Shown here piece by piece: positions 63,732 to 64,000 of a stretch of 64,000 nt of DNA. How positions within the stretch are numbered: the first letter of the stretch is position 1; every line of letters begins with the position of its first letter. The DNA is from Gari tellinella (taxonomy: Eukaryota; Mollusca; Bivalvia; Cardiida; Psammobiidae): NCBI GenBank assembly GCA_922989275.2, contig OV277869.1:44686189-44750188 (forward strand), read 5' to 3'. A program made the position numbers and the translations under genes. The notes under the pieces were generated by a model. That model was not told where the DNA came from. It did not search any database and saw only the letters and a program-made list of their open reading frames with translations.

Positions 63732-63808
63732 AATAAGTGGCAAATAGTTTGGATCCAGATTAGATGCAGCATAATGTGGCATCTGATCTGTATCAAAACT
63801 GTTTGCAA
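63732..63808. repeat. Core B palindrome, GATGC variant
   Basis: 'gcaaatagtttggatccaga' with mirror 'atctgtatcaaaactgtttg', tip 'atgcagcataatgtggca'. Confidence 0.8.
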
Positions 63809-63814
63809 ATATCA

Positions 63815-64000
63815 GTGATTTACACTATATAACTCTATGTAAAACTGTGACCCCCGGGGCGGGGCCAATTTTGACCCCAGGGGCATAATTTTAACAAACT
63901 TGATAGAGGACCTGTAGGCGATGCTATGTGCCATATAGCTAAGCTCTGGCTCTTGTAGTTTCAGACAAGAAGATTTTTTAAGTTTCCATTGAAAAATCTA
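63815..64000 (+). mobile_element. 320-bp-unit element, cut by the window edge
   Basis: 'actatataactctatgtaaa' and 'gaccccaggggcataatttt' match the unit of 27089-28482. Confidence 0.85.

Noticed and set aside
62381..64000. An additional upstream RECK exon in the window
   Set aside because: No minus-strand segment encodes the cysteine pattern expected before DPLYQC; the sequence is MITE and dispersed repeat.

Overview
The window is animal nuclear DNA, AT-rich and crowded with non-coding repeats. I infer a bivalve mollusc. The basis is an invertebrate-type RECK gene with small phase-consistent exons, an intact APE-type LINE, and repeat styles I associate from memory with bivalve genomes: GGTCA-rich 146-320 bp tandem units, 'ctcacctt...aggtgagc' hairpin-ended elements and very many hairpin-centred MITEs. 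The species cannot be fixed from the sequence alone.

Layout. Positions 1-14.9 kb hold old mobile elements: a decayed Tc1-like transposase (about 1965-2455), a candidate 2.3 kb TIR element (4576-6888) and a 2.1 kb foldback element with arms of about 540 bp and a 9-bp target duplication (11638-13787). An apparently intact 1,165-codon non-LTR retrotransposon ORF lies at 14997-18494. Positions 19.5-21.6 kb carry a 42-bp minisatellite that stays open in several frames, then a 146-bp tandem repeat. Positions 22-40 kb are almost wholly MITEs plus two large elements with 320-bp internal tandem units.

The one host gene I can support is RECK (reversion-inducing cysteine-rich protein with Kazal motifs), on the minus strand from at least 62380 down to the stop at 40967. 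I resolve 15 coding exons, 2,163 nt or 720 codons plus stop. Every splice site is AG/GT and all phases join. The N-terminal third lies beyond 64000. The piece covers the last part of the cysteine-knot region, the central cysteine-rich domain, three Kazal-type modules, a VWC-like module and a hydrophobic GPI-anchor tail.

MITE families used below. T1 ends TTAACCCATTACCCCATA (or TTAACCCTTTCCCC) and has TTAA/TTAT target duplications. T2 ends TTAACTCTTTCAACAC. T3 ends TTAACCCTTTGAACCC. T4 is a rarer TTAA element. P1 ends TACAGTAAAACCTC, P2 TACAGTTGAACTT and P3 TACAGCGTTCCCTC; these three carry TA duplications and look pogo/Tc1-mariner-like. G ends AGGGCTCCAGATAAG. H ends CAGGGCTGCCAT. Q ends GGGCCCGTCTT. 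Each carries a near-perfect palindromic core: core A (CTTAAAGCAGG..., shared by T1, H and, as the A' variant, P1), core B (CAAACAGTGTAGACC..., shared by T2, T3, P3 and stand-alone copies) or core C (...GAATCGTCTC/GAGACGATTC..., shared by G and, in part, Q).

The most interesting features are: (1) this modular system of unrelated element ends around shared, self-matching palindromic cores, with nested insertions that hit TTAA at the core edge or hairpin tip; (2) RECK exons whose 3' ends and splice donors have been copied into tandem arrays in the next intron, one of which looks like a chain of poison exons; (3) a P1 terminus that begins at intron position +2 of a RECK splice donor.
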